Source of the DNA: UBA7803 sp040219135
GTDB taxonomy: Bacteria; Pseudomonadota; Gammaproteobacteria; Pseudomonadales; Azotimanducaceae
NCBI GenBank assembly: GCA_040219135.1
Contig: JAVJTA010000013.1
Coordinates: forward strand, 248,001-312,000
Direction: 5' to 3'
Length of the DNA stretch: 64,000 nt
The translations under genes and the position numbers were made by a program. The notes below the pieces were generated by a model. It saw only the letters and a program-made list of their open reading frames with translations, ran no database searches and was not told the origin of the DNA. Below, piece by piece: positions 51,421-58,645 of this stretch (its first letter is position 1; every line of letters starts with the position of its first letter).

Positions 51421-52228
51421 CTCGCCGGGCAGCCTCGGCCTTTACGCGCGGCTGGTCTCCCAGTCGGTGCGCGCGCAGCTGCAGTACCGCTGGTCGTTTC
51501 TCCTCATGGCGTTCGGCAATCTGGTCACCTCCGGGGTGGAAGTGCTCGGCATCTGGGCGCTGTTCGAACGTTTCGGCAGCCTCGGCCAGTGGCGTCTGGC
51601 GGAGGTGGCGTTTCTCTATGGTCTGGTCAACGCAGCCTTCGCCGTGGCCGAAGGCCTCGCCCGGGGGTTCGATATCTTCGGCAAGGACTTCGTGCGGACC
51701 GGGGAGTTCGATCGCGTGTTGCTGCGGCCGCGCAGCACGGTGCTGCAGCTGGCGGGACACGAGTTCCAGCTGCAGCGGGTCGGTCGCTTGCTGCAGGGCG
51801 CGGCAGTGCTCGGCTGGGCCATCTGGGTGCTGCCCATCGACTGGCAGCTTTGGAGGGTGGTGCTGCTCGGGTTCGCCTTCGTCGGCGCGGTGGTGTTCTT
51901 CTACGCTCTGTTCATCGCCCAGGCGGCGCTGTCGTTCTGGACCGTGGAGTCGCTCGAGATCATGAACACGCTCACCTACGGCGGCACCGAGACGGCCCAG
52001 TATCCCCTCGCCATCTACCGACCGTGGTTCCGTCGCTTCTTCACCTACGTCGTGCCGCTCGGCTGCGTGATCTACTTTCCTTCGGTGGCCATTTTCGGCA
52101 TCGACGATCCGCTCGGTTCGAGTCGTACCTTCCAGGTGCTGGCGCCGGCGTCGGGGTTTCTGTTTCTCGCCGTGGCGCTTGCGTTCTGGCGCCTGGGCAT
52201 CCGCCACTACACCTCGACGGGCAGCTGA
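51413..52228 (+). CDS. ABC-2 family permease (second subunit)
   Basis: 271 residues from GTG 51413, overlapping the previous gene by 8 nt. Six membrane segments with FVRTGEFDRVLLRPRSTVLQLAGHEFQLQRVGRLLQG and TYGGTETAQYPLAIYRPWFRRFFTYVVPLG, the region that aligns with the previous subunit's ELLRP and PLFAG parts. It completes a heterodimeric exporter. It ends 14 nt from the convergent RidA gene with no clear terminator. Confidence 0.85.
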   Translation: MADSPGSLGLYARLVSQSVRAQLQYRWSFLLMAFGNLVTSGVEVLGIWALFERFGSLGQWRLAEVAFLYGLVNAAFAVAEGLARGFDIFGKDFVRTGEFDRVLLRPRSTVLQLAGHEFQLQRVGRLLQGAAVLGWAIWVLPIDWQLWRVVLLGFAFVGAVVFFYALFIAQAALSFWTVESLEIMNTLTYGGTETAQYPLAIYRPWFRRFFTYVVPLGCVIYFPSVAIFGIDDPLGSSRTFQVLAPASGFLFLAVALAFWRLGIRHYTSTGS

Positions 52229-52242
52229 GCGGTCTGGTGCCG

Positions 52243-52728
52243 CTACCGCCTGATCCGCACCTCCGCCTCGATCTCCACCGGCACCCCCAGTGGCAGCTCG
52301 GCCATGCCGACGGCGGAGCGGGCGTGGGCGCCACGGGTCCTACCGAACACGTCGAGGATGATCTCCGATGCACCGTTGATCACGCCCGGTATGGCGGTGA
52401 ATCCCGGCGCGACGTTGACCATCCCGAACAGCTTCAACCAGGCGGCGACCCGGTCGAGATCGCCGAGTTCGCGTTCCAGGCTTGCGAACATGGCCAGCGC
52501 GACCCGGCGGGCGGCGTCGTAGCCCTGTTCCGGCGTCACCTCGGCGCCCACCTTGCCGAGCGGCCCGGCAATGGCGCCGTCGGCGCCGAGAGGCAGATGG
52601 CCGGCGACGAGCGCGCGATCGCCGTCGATGCGCACGAGGTTGAAGGGCAGATTGCCCATCTTCATGGGCTCGGGCAGTTGAATCCCCAGCGCTTCGAGGC
52701 GCTGGCGCGGGCTCTCTGAATCGGTCAC
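52243..52728 (-). CDS. RidA/YjgF-family protein
   Basis: 161 residues from GTG 52728. LVAGHLPLG, AALAMFASLERELGDLDRVAAWLKLFGMVNVAPGF and GAHARSAVGMAELPLGVPVEIEAEV match the RidA fold. The catalytic Arg of imine deaminases (normally in RxxxA) appears as Arg in GAHARSAVGM. It would clear reactive enamines or imines; it may be a divergent member of the family. Confidence 0.85.
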   Translation of the reverse strand: MTDSESPRQRLEALGIQLPEPMKMGNLPFNLVRIDGDRALVAGHLPLGADGAIAGPLGKVGAEVTPEQGYDAARRVALAMFASLERELGDLDRVAAWLKLFGMVNVAPGFTAIPGVINGASEIILDVFGRTRGAHARSAVGMAELPLGVPVEIEAEVRIRR

Positions 52729-52787
52729 GGGCCGGTCTCCATCGGGCGGGCGGCTACTGTAACGTATTGATACAGAATCGGCCGGAA

Positions 52788-52803
52788 TGTGTTCCAGGTC
52801 ACA
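52788..52803 (+). promoter_or_regulatory. CRP/Vfr-like binding site
   Basis: TGTGT-N6-TCACA differs at one position from the CRP half-sites TGTGA-N6-TCACA. Its centre is about 41 nt upstream of the start expected from the -10 TATACT (52824-52829), the exact class II activator position, and no -35 is needed there. Confidence 0.5.
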
Positions 52804-52823
52804 GCGGGATCTCGACCGCTTCC

Positions 52824-52829
52824 TATACT
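52824..52829 (+). promoter_or_regulatory. -10 element of the outer-membrane barrel gene
   Basis: TATACT matches five of six consensus positions, 31 nt before the ATG at 52860. The lack of a -35 and the CRP-like site directly upstream argue for activated transcription. Confidence 0.5.
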
Positions 52830-52859
52830 GGCCGTTCGCGAAGTCAGGCAGTCTCGCTC

Positions 52860-53678
52860 ATGGTCAACCATCCTCATTCGACGCCGCTGTCGGCTCCGCC
52901 GCCGCACGCCGCACCGGTTCCCGCCGCACTGCTTCTCGCTGCAGCCGTTCTCGCCGCGGCGCTGGCCCTGGCGGCGCCTGGCGCCCAGGCCGAGACGCTG
53001 TTCGGGGTGTATGCAGGTGCGGGCACCTGGCAGCAGTCGTTCTCCGGGGGCATCGCCTCCGGCGGCGAAAAGATCGACGTCGAAGACGATCTGGACGTGA
53101 ACGACGATGCCAACAACGTATTCTACGCGGCGCTGGAACATGGGGTTCCCGTGCTGCCGAACGTGCGCATGAACTACGCCGACGTGTCTGGCAGCGGACG
53201 CAACCTGCTGACCCGCTCGGTCGAGTTCAACGGCCAGGTGTTCACCCTCAGCGAGGACGTTGCCTCCGAGGTCAACCTCACCCAGACCGATCTCGTGGCC
53301 TACTACGAGGTGCTCGACAACACGCTGTCGCTGGACGTCGGCGTGGCCGCGCGCTGGGTCGACGGTGATGTCGAGGTGGCGTCGGCGTCGGAAGTCGCGG
53401 GGGCGAAGTTCGAGGGCGTGCTGCCGCTGGTCTACGCGCGGACCCGCTTCGACCTGCCGTTCACCGGTCTGTGGGTTGGTGGCGAAGCCATGGGGCTCGC
53501 CTACGATGGCCATCAGCTCCTCGACGCCAACGCCCAGTTGGGCTGGGAGTCGCCGTTGGGCCTCGGCGCCGAGATCGGCTGGCGAACGCTGCGTCTCGAT
53601 CTCGACGACATCGACGAGATCGACAGCGCCGACATCGACATCAGCGGGCCCTACGCGGCGCTGAACTTCCACTTCTAG
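52860..53678 (+). CDS. TIGR04219-like outer-membrane beta-barrel protein
   Basis: 272 residues from ATG 52860. A long Ala-rich signal peptide (residues 1-45, ending GAQAETLF) is followed by GVYAGAGTWQQSFSG and alternating strands ending in AALNFHF, with the terminal Phe of barrels inserted by BamA. Sequence features (acidic DDLDVNDDANNVFYAALEHGVPVLPNVRMNYAD) fit the TIGR04219 family. Function is unknown. A CRP-like site precedes it. Confidence 0.75.
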   Translation: MVNHPHSTPLSAPPPHAAPVPAALLLAAAVLAAALALAAPGAQAETLFGVYAGAGTWQQSFSGGIASGGEKIDVEDDLDVNDDANNVFYAALEHGVPVLPNVRMNYADVSGSGRNLLTRSVEFNGQVFTLSEDVASEVNLTQTDLVAYYEVLDNTLSLDVGVAARWVDGDVEVASASEVAGAKFEGVLPLVYARTRFDLPFTGLWVGGEAMGLAYDGHQLLDANAQLGWESPLGLGAEIGWRTLRLDLDDIDEIDSADIDISGPYAALNFHF

Positions 53679-53692
53679 CCGGTCGGGTGCCC

Positions 53693-53698
53693 TATAAT
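53693..53698 (+). promoter_or_regulatory. Perfect -10 element directly upstream of glcD
   Basis: TATAAT ends nine nt before the glcD ATG at 53707. A transcript starting at the usual distance would begin within two nt of the ATG, so a leaderless glcD mRNA is predicted. No Shine-Dalgarno lies before this ATG and the -35 region is weak. Confidence 0.5.
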
Positions 53699-53706
53699 CG
53701 GGCGCC

Positions 53707-55179
53707 ATGACCTCCGAGTCCGAGGCGCGGCGGGCCCGCGTCGAATCTCTGTTGCGTGATGCGCTGCCGGCGGCGTCGGTCATCGTCGATGCGCGCGCGC
53801 GCAAGGCCTTCGAAAGCGACGGCCTGACGGCCATCCGCGAACTGCCCTGGATCGTCGCGCTGCCGGAAACCGAAGCCCAGGTGCTGGAGGTTCTGCGCAT
53901 CTGCCGCGAGTTCGAGGTACCCGTGGTGCCGCGCGGGGCGGGCACCGGCCTTTCCGGCGGCGCGCGGCCGCTGGCCCATGGCCTGCTGCTCGGACTCTCC
54001 AAGCTCAGTGCGATACTCGAAGTGGACGTGGCCAATGGGGTCGCCCGGGTGCAGCCTGGGGTGCGCAACCTGGCGATCAGTGAGGCGGCCGCCGACCACG
54101 GTCTCTACTACGCGCCGGATCCCTCCTCACAGATCGCCTGCAGTATCGGCGGCAACGTTGCCGAAAACTCCGGCGGTGTGCACTGCCTCAAGTACGGACT
54201 CACGGTGCACAACGTGCTCGGCGTGCGGCTGATCACGTTCGAGGGCGATGTCCTGAACCTCGGCGGAAAGACCTTCGATTCGCCAGGCTACGATCTCCTG
54301 GCGCTGACCATGGGCTCGGAAGGCATGCTCGGCGTGGTCACCGAGGTGACGGTGCGGCTGCTGCCGGCGCCGCCGGAGAAGCGCGTGCTGCTGGCCGCGT
54401 TCCCGGAGGTCGCCGCGGCTGCCGACGCGGTCGGCGCCATCATCGCCGCGGGTCTGATCCCGGCAGGCCTGGAGATGATGGACGCGCCGGCCATCCGGGC
54501 CGCCGAGGATTTCGTCCACGCCGGCTATCCGACAGACGCCGAGGCGATCCTGCTGTGCGAACTCGACGGCGTTGCCGAGGAGGTGGAGGCAGACCTCGCC
54601 CGGGTGCGGCGGGTGCTGCAGGCCCACGGCGCCGGCGAAGTCCGCGTGGCGGTGAGCGCCGCCGATCAGGCGCGCCTGTGGCTCGGCCGCAAGTCCGCAT
54701 TCCCCGCCGTGGGCCGGATCTCGCCCGACTACTACTGCATGGACGGCACCATCCCGCGTGCCCATCTCGCCGACGTGCTCGCGCGCATCGGCCGTCTGGC
54801 GGAGGACCACGGCCTGGCGGTGGCCAACGTGTTCCATGCCGGCGACGGCAACCTCCATCCGCTGATCCTCTACGATGCCAATGTGCCCGGCGAGCTCGAG
54901 CGCGCCGAGTCGCTGGGCGCGCGAATCCTGGAGCTGTGCGTGGCCGTGGGCGGCACGGTGACCGGCGAGCACGGGGTCGGCATCGAGAAGCTCGATCAGA
55001 TGTGTGCCCAGTTCGACGACGCGGCGCTGGCTCAGATGCACCGGCTCAAGGCGGCCTTCGATCCCGCCGGCCTGATGAATCCCGGCAAGGCGGTTCCCAC
55101 ATTGAGCCGCTGCGCCGAAGTCGGCGGCATGCACGTGCACGGCGGGCGGCTGCCGTTTCCCAACCTGCCGCGGTTCTGA
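53707..55179 (+). CDS. glcD: Glycolate oxidase FAD subunit
   Basis: 490 residues. The FAD-binding PCMH domain has VPVVPRGAGTGLSGGARPLAHGLLLGLSKL and SIGGNVAENSGGVHCLKYGLT; the C-terminal cap has VANVFHAGDGNLHPLI and TGEHGVGIEKL. It oxidises glycolate (or a related 2-hydroxyacid such as D-lactate) and passes electrons to GlcE/GlcF. The three genes are in the order glcD-glcE-glcF, as in E. coli. Confidence 0.93.
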   Translation: MTSESEARRARVESLLRDALPAASVIVDARARKAFESDGLTAIRELPWIVALPETEAQVLEVLRICREFEVPVVPRGAGTGLSGGARPLAHGLLLGLSKLSAILEVDVANGVARVQPGVRNLAISEAAADHGLYYAPDPSSQIACSIGGNVAENSGGVHCLKYGLTVHNVLGVRLITFEGDVLNLGGKTFDSPGYDLLALTMGSEGMLGVVTEVTVRLLPAPPEKRVLLAAFPEVAAAADAVGAIIAAGLIPAGLEMMDAPAIRAAEDFVHAGYPTDAEAILLCELDGVAEEVEADLARVRRVLQAHGAGEVRVAVSAADQARLWLGRKSAFPAVGRISPDYYCMDGTIPRAHLADVLARIGRLAEDHGLAVANVFHAGDGNLHPLILYDANVPGELERAESLGARILELCVAVGGTVTGEHGVGIEKLDQMCAQFDDAALAQMHRLKAAFDPAGLMNPGKAVPTLSRCAEVGGMHVHGGRLPFPNLPRF

Positions 55180-55180
55180 C

Positions 55181-56269
55181 GTGGGCGGCGGCGATCGTGG
55201 GGAAGAACTGTGCGAGGCGCTGCGGGACTGCCGCGGGCGCGGCGCCAGCGTCCGGATCGTCGGCTCCGGCAGCAAGTCGTTTCTGACCGCCGCGGCGGCT
55301 TCGCGGACGCCGGACCCGCCGGCGCTGTCCACCACGGACCACAGCGGCGTGCTCGACTACCGCCCGGAAGAGCTCGTGATCACGGCGCGGGCGGGAACGC
55401 CGCTGCGCGAGGTCGAGCGCCAGCTTGCCGAAGCCGATCAGCAGCTGCCCTTCGAACCGCCGCGCTTTCACGGTGGCGGCACCCTCGGCGGCGCCGTGGC
55501 CTGCGGGCTGTCCGGACCGGGTCGGCCGTGGCGTGGCTCGGTGCGGGATGCGGTGCTTGGCGTGGAGCTCTGCAACGGCCTCGGTGAGCGCCTGCGCTTC
55601 GGCGGTCAGGTCATGAAAAACGTCGCCGGCTACGACGTGTCGCGGCTCCAGGTCGGCGCCTTCGGCACCCTGGGCCTGCTCCTGGCGATCAGCGTCAAGG
55701 TCCTGCCCCGGCCCGCGGCGCAGGAGACCAGGACGTTCGAGGTCGACGCCGGGGCCGCACTCGAGCTGTGCCGCCGCTGGGCCGCTCGGCCGTATCCCAT
55801 CACGGCGACGTGCTTTCTCGGCGGGCTGCTGCGGGTGCGTCTGGCCGGCGCCGAGCCGGCCCTGCGGGCGGCGGCGACGGCGCTCGGTGGAGACCGTGAG
55901 CGCAACGACGGGTTCTGGGACGAGCTGCGTGACCAGCGGCTGAGCTTTTTCGCGGAGCCCGGGCTGTGGCGCGGTTCGCTGCCGCCGGCGGCAGCCGCGC
56001 CGCTGGATGGATGTCTGGTCACCTGGGGCGGCGGCGAGCGCTGGTGGCGTCCGCCGGATCCGGCCGCTGCCGCGGCGCTGCTCGCTGCCCACGGTGGGCA
56101 CGGACGTCCCTTCGACGACAGTTTCGGGCTGCGCGTGGGCCGCTACGTTCCAGCCGTCGAGCGGCACTACGGCGACCGGCTGCGCCGCGCGTTCGATCCG
56201 GACGGGGTGCTCAATCCCGATCTGTCCGTCGGCCAACCGACAGCCCGGGCGCGCCGCGATGCAGACTGA
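55181..56269 (+). CDS. glcE: Glycolate oxidase FAD-binding subunit
   Basis: 362 residues from GTG 55181, one nt after the glcD stop. CRGRGASVRIVGSGSKSFL and HGGGTLGGAVACGLSGPGRPWRGSVRDAVLGVEL form a reduced FAD fold, with KNVAGYDVSRLQVGAFGTLGLL. GlcE lacks most of the GlcD C-terminal cap, as expected. It works with GlcD and GlcF in the membrane-bound enzyme. Confidence 0.9.
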   Translation: MGGGDRGEELCEALRDCRGRGASVRIVGSGSKSFLTAAAASRTPDPPALSTTDHSGVLDYRPEELVITARAGTPLREVERQLAEADQQLPFEPPRFHGGGTLGGAVACGLSGPGRPWRGSVRDAVLGVELCNGLGERLRFGGQVMKNVAGYDVSRLQVGAFGTLGLLLAISVKVLPRPAAQETRTFEVDAGAALELCRRWAARPYPITATCFLGGLLRVRLAGAEPALRAAATALGGDRERNDGFWDELRDQRLSFFAEPGLWRGSLPPAAAAPLDGCLVTWGGGERWWRPPDPAAAAALLAAHGGHGRPFDDSFGLRVGRYVPAVERHYGDRLRRAFDPDGVLNPDLSVGQPTARARRDAD

Positions 56270-57470
56270 GCTGCCAGCGTCGTTCCTCGCTACCGCGGAT
56301 GGCGCGCGCGCCGACTCGATCCTGCGCAGCTGCGTGCATTGCGGCTTCTGCAACGCCACCTGCCCTACGTATCAGCTGCTCGGCGACGAGCTGGACGGTC
56401 CCCGGGGCCGCATCTACCTGATCAAGGACATGCTCGAAAGCCGGCAGGCGGATCCGCTGACCCGCCGGCATCTGGACCGCTGCCTGACCTGTCGCGCCTG
56501 CGAAACCACCTGCCCGAGCGGCGTACGCTACGGCGAGCTGCTGGAAATCGGTCGCGAGTTCGTGGAAGGGCAGCTGCCGCGCCCGGTGGCCCAGCGCTGG
56601 CTGCGCCGCTGGCTGCTGGCGGTGGTGCCGCGGCCGCGACGGTTCCGCCGCTGGCTGCGCCTGGGTCGCGCGTTCCGAGTGCTGCTGCCCACGCGGCTGA
56701 AGCGTCAGCTGCCGCCGCTGCCGCGCTGGCGCCGTGACCGCGCAGCCCCCGCCAGCAGACCGGCACCTTCGCGCCGGGTACTGCTCCTCGGCGGCTGCGT
56801 GCAGAGCGCCAGCACCCCGGAGGTGAACCGGGCGCTGGCGCAGCTGCTCGAATCCCGCGGTATCGATTCGGTTACCTGCGTGGCCGAGGTCTGCTGCGGT
56901 TCGCTGGCGCTGCATCTCGGGGCAGCCGGCGAAGCCCGCCAGACCATGGCTGCGAACGCCACGGCCCTGGACGCCGAGCTCGACGGCGTGGAGGCGGTGA
57001 TCTCGACCGCGAGCGGCTGCGGCGTCACGATCAAGGACTACGGACGCCTGCTCGAGAACCGGCCGGAAGCCGCTGCCGCAGGCCGGGTGGCCGAGCGGAC
57101 CGTCGATGTGGCCGAGTATCTGCACGGCCTGGGCGAACGCTGGCAGCGTCGCGGGCCCTATCGGCAGGTGGCGTGGCATGCTCCCTGCACGCTGCAGCAC
57201 GGTCAGAGGCTGGGCAGCCAGGTCGAGGCGCTGCTGCGCGCGGCCGGCTATGAGCTGGTGCCGGTGGCGGAACCGCACCTGTGCTGCGGTTCCGCCGGCA
57301 CCTACTCGCTGCTGCAGCCGGAGCTGTCGGGCCGGCTGCGGGATCGCAAGATCGGCGCGCTGGAGCGCCATGGACCGGATGTGATCGCCACCGCCAACGT
57401 CGGCTGCCAGCTGCACCTGGCGGGCGCGGCGCAGGTGCCGGTGGTGCACTGGCTGGAGCTGCTGAGCTGA
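56259..57470 (+). CDS. glcF: Glycolate oxidase iron-sulfur subunit
   Basis: 403 residues from ATG 56259, overlapping glcE by 11 nt. Two 4Fe-4S motifs are clear: SCVHCGFCNATCPTY and RCLTCRACETTCPSG. Two CCG domains (AEVCCGSLALHLG and PHLCCGSAGTYSL) follow, the usual GlcF organisation. It transfers electrons from GlcD/E to the quinone pool. Confidence 0.93.
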   Translation: MQTELPASFLATADGARADSILRSCVHCGFCNATCPTYQLLGDELDGPRGRIYLIKDMLESRQADPLTRRHLDRCLTCRACETTCPSGVRYGELLEIGREFVEGQLPRPVAQRWLRRWLLAVVPRPRRFRRWLRLGRAFRVLLPTRLKRQLPPLPRWRRDRAAPASRPAPSRRVLLLGGCVQSASTPEVNRALAQLLESRGIDSVTCVAEVCCGSLALHLGAAGEARQTMAANATALDAELDGVEAVISTASGCGVTIKDYGRLLENRPEAAAAGRVAERTVDVAEYLHGLGERWQRRGPYRQVAWHAPCTLQHGQRLGSQVEALLRAAGYELVPVAEPHLCCGSAGTYSLLQPELSGRLRDRKIGALERHGPDVIATANVGCQLHLAGAAQVPVVHWLELLS

Positions 57471-57498
57471 CGGGCGGATCGACGATGCGGAGTCGAGC

Positions 57499-58110
57499 AT
57501 GAGCGGAATCGACTTGAAAAGCGGCGGCCGCCGCACCCTGCCACGCAGCCTGCCGACCCGTCGGCTGCTGCTGCGGGTCCCCACCCTCGACGACGCCGAG
57601 GCGGTCAACGAGGCGATACGGGAGAGTTTCACCGAGCTGAACGCTTGGATGGAGTGGGCGGCGCTGGAGCCGACCCTCGAAGATACCCGCACTTTCTGTC
57701 TGGACGCCATCCGCCAGCGCGAGGCGGGCAGCGCCTGCGCGCTGCTCATGTTCGATGCCGCCGACGGCAGTCTCGTCGGGGCGACCGGTTTCGCCAGCAT
57801 CGACTGGGGCGTACCGGCGTTCGAGATCGGCTACTGGTGCCGCACCCCGCTCACTGGGCGCGGCTTCGTTTCGGAAGCGGCGGAGGCATTGACCCGGCAT
57901 GCCTTCGCCGTGCTCGGCGCCGCGCGCGTTTTTCTGCGCATGGACGACCGCAATGCCCGCAGCTACGCGGTGGCGGAACGCCTCGGTTTCCAGCTCGAAG
58001 GGGTGCTGCGTCACGAGGTCCGCGACCACCACGGCCGCCTGCGCAACACCCGCGTCTACTCGCTGCTCGACGCGAACCGGATAGCGGGGTCGCTTCCGAT
58101 CAGCCCCTGA
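57499..58110 (+). CDS. GNAT-family acetyltransferase (RimJ/RimL-like)
   Basis: 203 residues. LPTRRLLLRVPTLDDAEAVNEAIRESFTELNAWMEWA and GYWCRTPLTGRGFVSEAAEALTRHAFAVLG match the RimJ/RimL branch of GNAT enzymes, with RVFLRMDDRNARSYAVAERLGFQLEGVLRHEV ending the CoA-binding part. It probably acetylates an N-terminus or small amine. It follows glcF by 28 nt but the link to glycolate is unclear, and it ends convergently, overlapping the TPR lipoprotein gene by 11 nt. Confidence 0.85.
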   Translation: MSGIDLKSGGRRTLPRSLPTRRLLLRVPTLDDAEAVNEAIRESFTELNAWMEWAALEPTLEDTRTFCLDAIRQREAGSACALLMFDAADGSLVGATGFASIDWGVPAFEIGYWCRTPLTGRGFVSEAAEALTRHAFAVLGAARVFLRMDDRNARSYAVAERLGFQLEGVLRHEVRDHHGRLRNTRVYSLLDANRIAGSLPISP

Positions 58111-58645
58111 ACGTGCGCCAGCGTTCGCGGATCCGTTCGGCGGCCGCCGCGTCCCCTTGAGCTTCCCGCGCGTCGGCCACCAGCAGCCAGCCCTGACGTT
58201 TCTGGTCGTCGCGGTTGCCGGCGAGCGCGATGGCTTTCTGCGCCAGCTGCTCGGCGGTGGCGGGACGTTCGGCCTGCAGCTGCAGGCCCGCCAGCCGCAG
58301 CCACAGGGCGGCGTCCCGGGAATTCAGCCGGATGGCCCGCTCCACGTAGGCGATGGCGCCCGCCAGATCGCCGCCGTCGGCGGCCCGCTGGCTCTGCTGC
58401 AGCAGTGCCAGGGTCGGGGCTTCGGCGTTGTTCTGAACTGGCGCCGGACGCGTCTCGGCCGGGGCCGGGAGCGGTCCGGGCGGCGGTGCCGGGATCGGTT
58501 CGGCAAGCGGCGGCCCGGAGGGGTCCACGACGGGCGGTCGCTCCCCGGGGGCGGGCTGATAGGCGCCGACGCAGCCGCCCAGCGCCACGGCGCCGACCAG
58601 GAGCAGCAGGTGGAAACGGGGGCTGGTCAGTCGTTGCCTAACCAA
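58100..58645 (-). CDS. TPR-repeat lipoprotein
   Basis: 181 residues from TTG 58645, which is inside the end of the PBP1B gene (19-nt overlap). The signal ends in lipobox ALGGC. A Pro-rich linker (about 30-70) is followed by TPR-like helices (GDLAGAIAYVERAIRLNSRDAALWLRLAGLQL). The arrangement resembles CpoB-like or LpoB-like partners of PBP1B, and its coupling to the PBP1B gene makes a regulator of that synthase likely; this is inference from position and lipoprotein type. Confidence 0.7.
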   Translation of the reverse strand: MVRQRLTSPRFHLLLLVGAVALGGCVGAYQPAPGERPPVVDPSGPPLAEPIPAPPPGPLPAPAETRPAPVQNNAEAPTLALLQQSQRAADGGDLAGAIAYVERAIRLNSRDAALWLRLAGLQLQAERPATAEQLAQKAIALAGNRDDQKRQGWLLVADAREAQGDAAAAERIRERWRTFRG

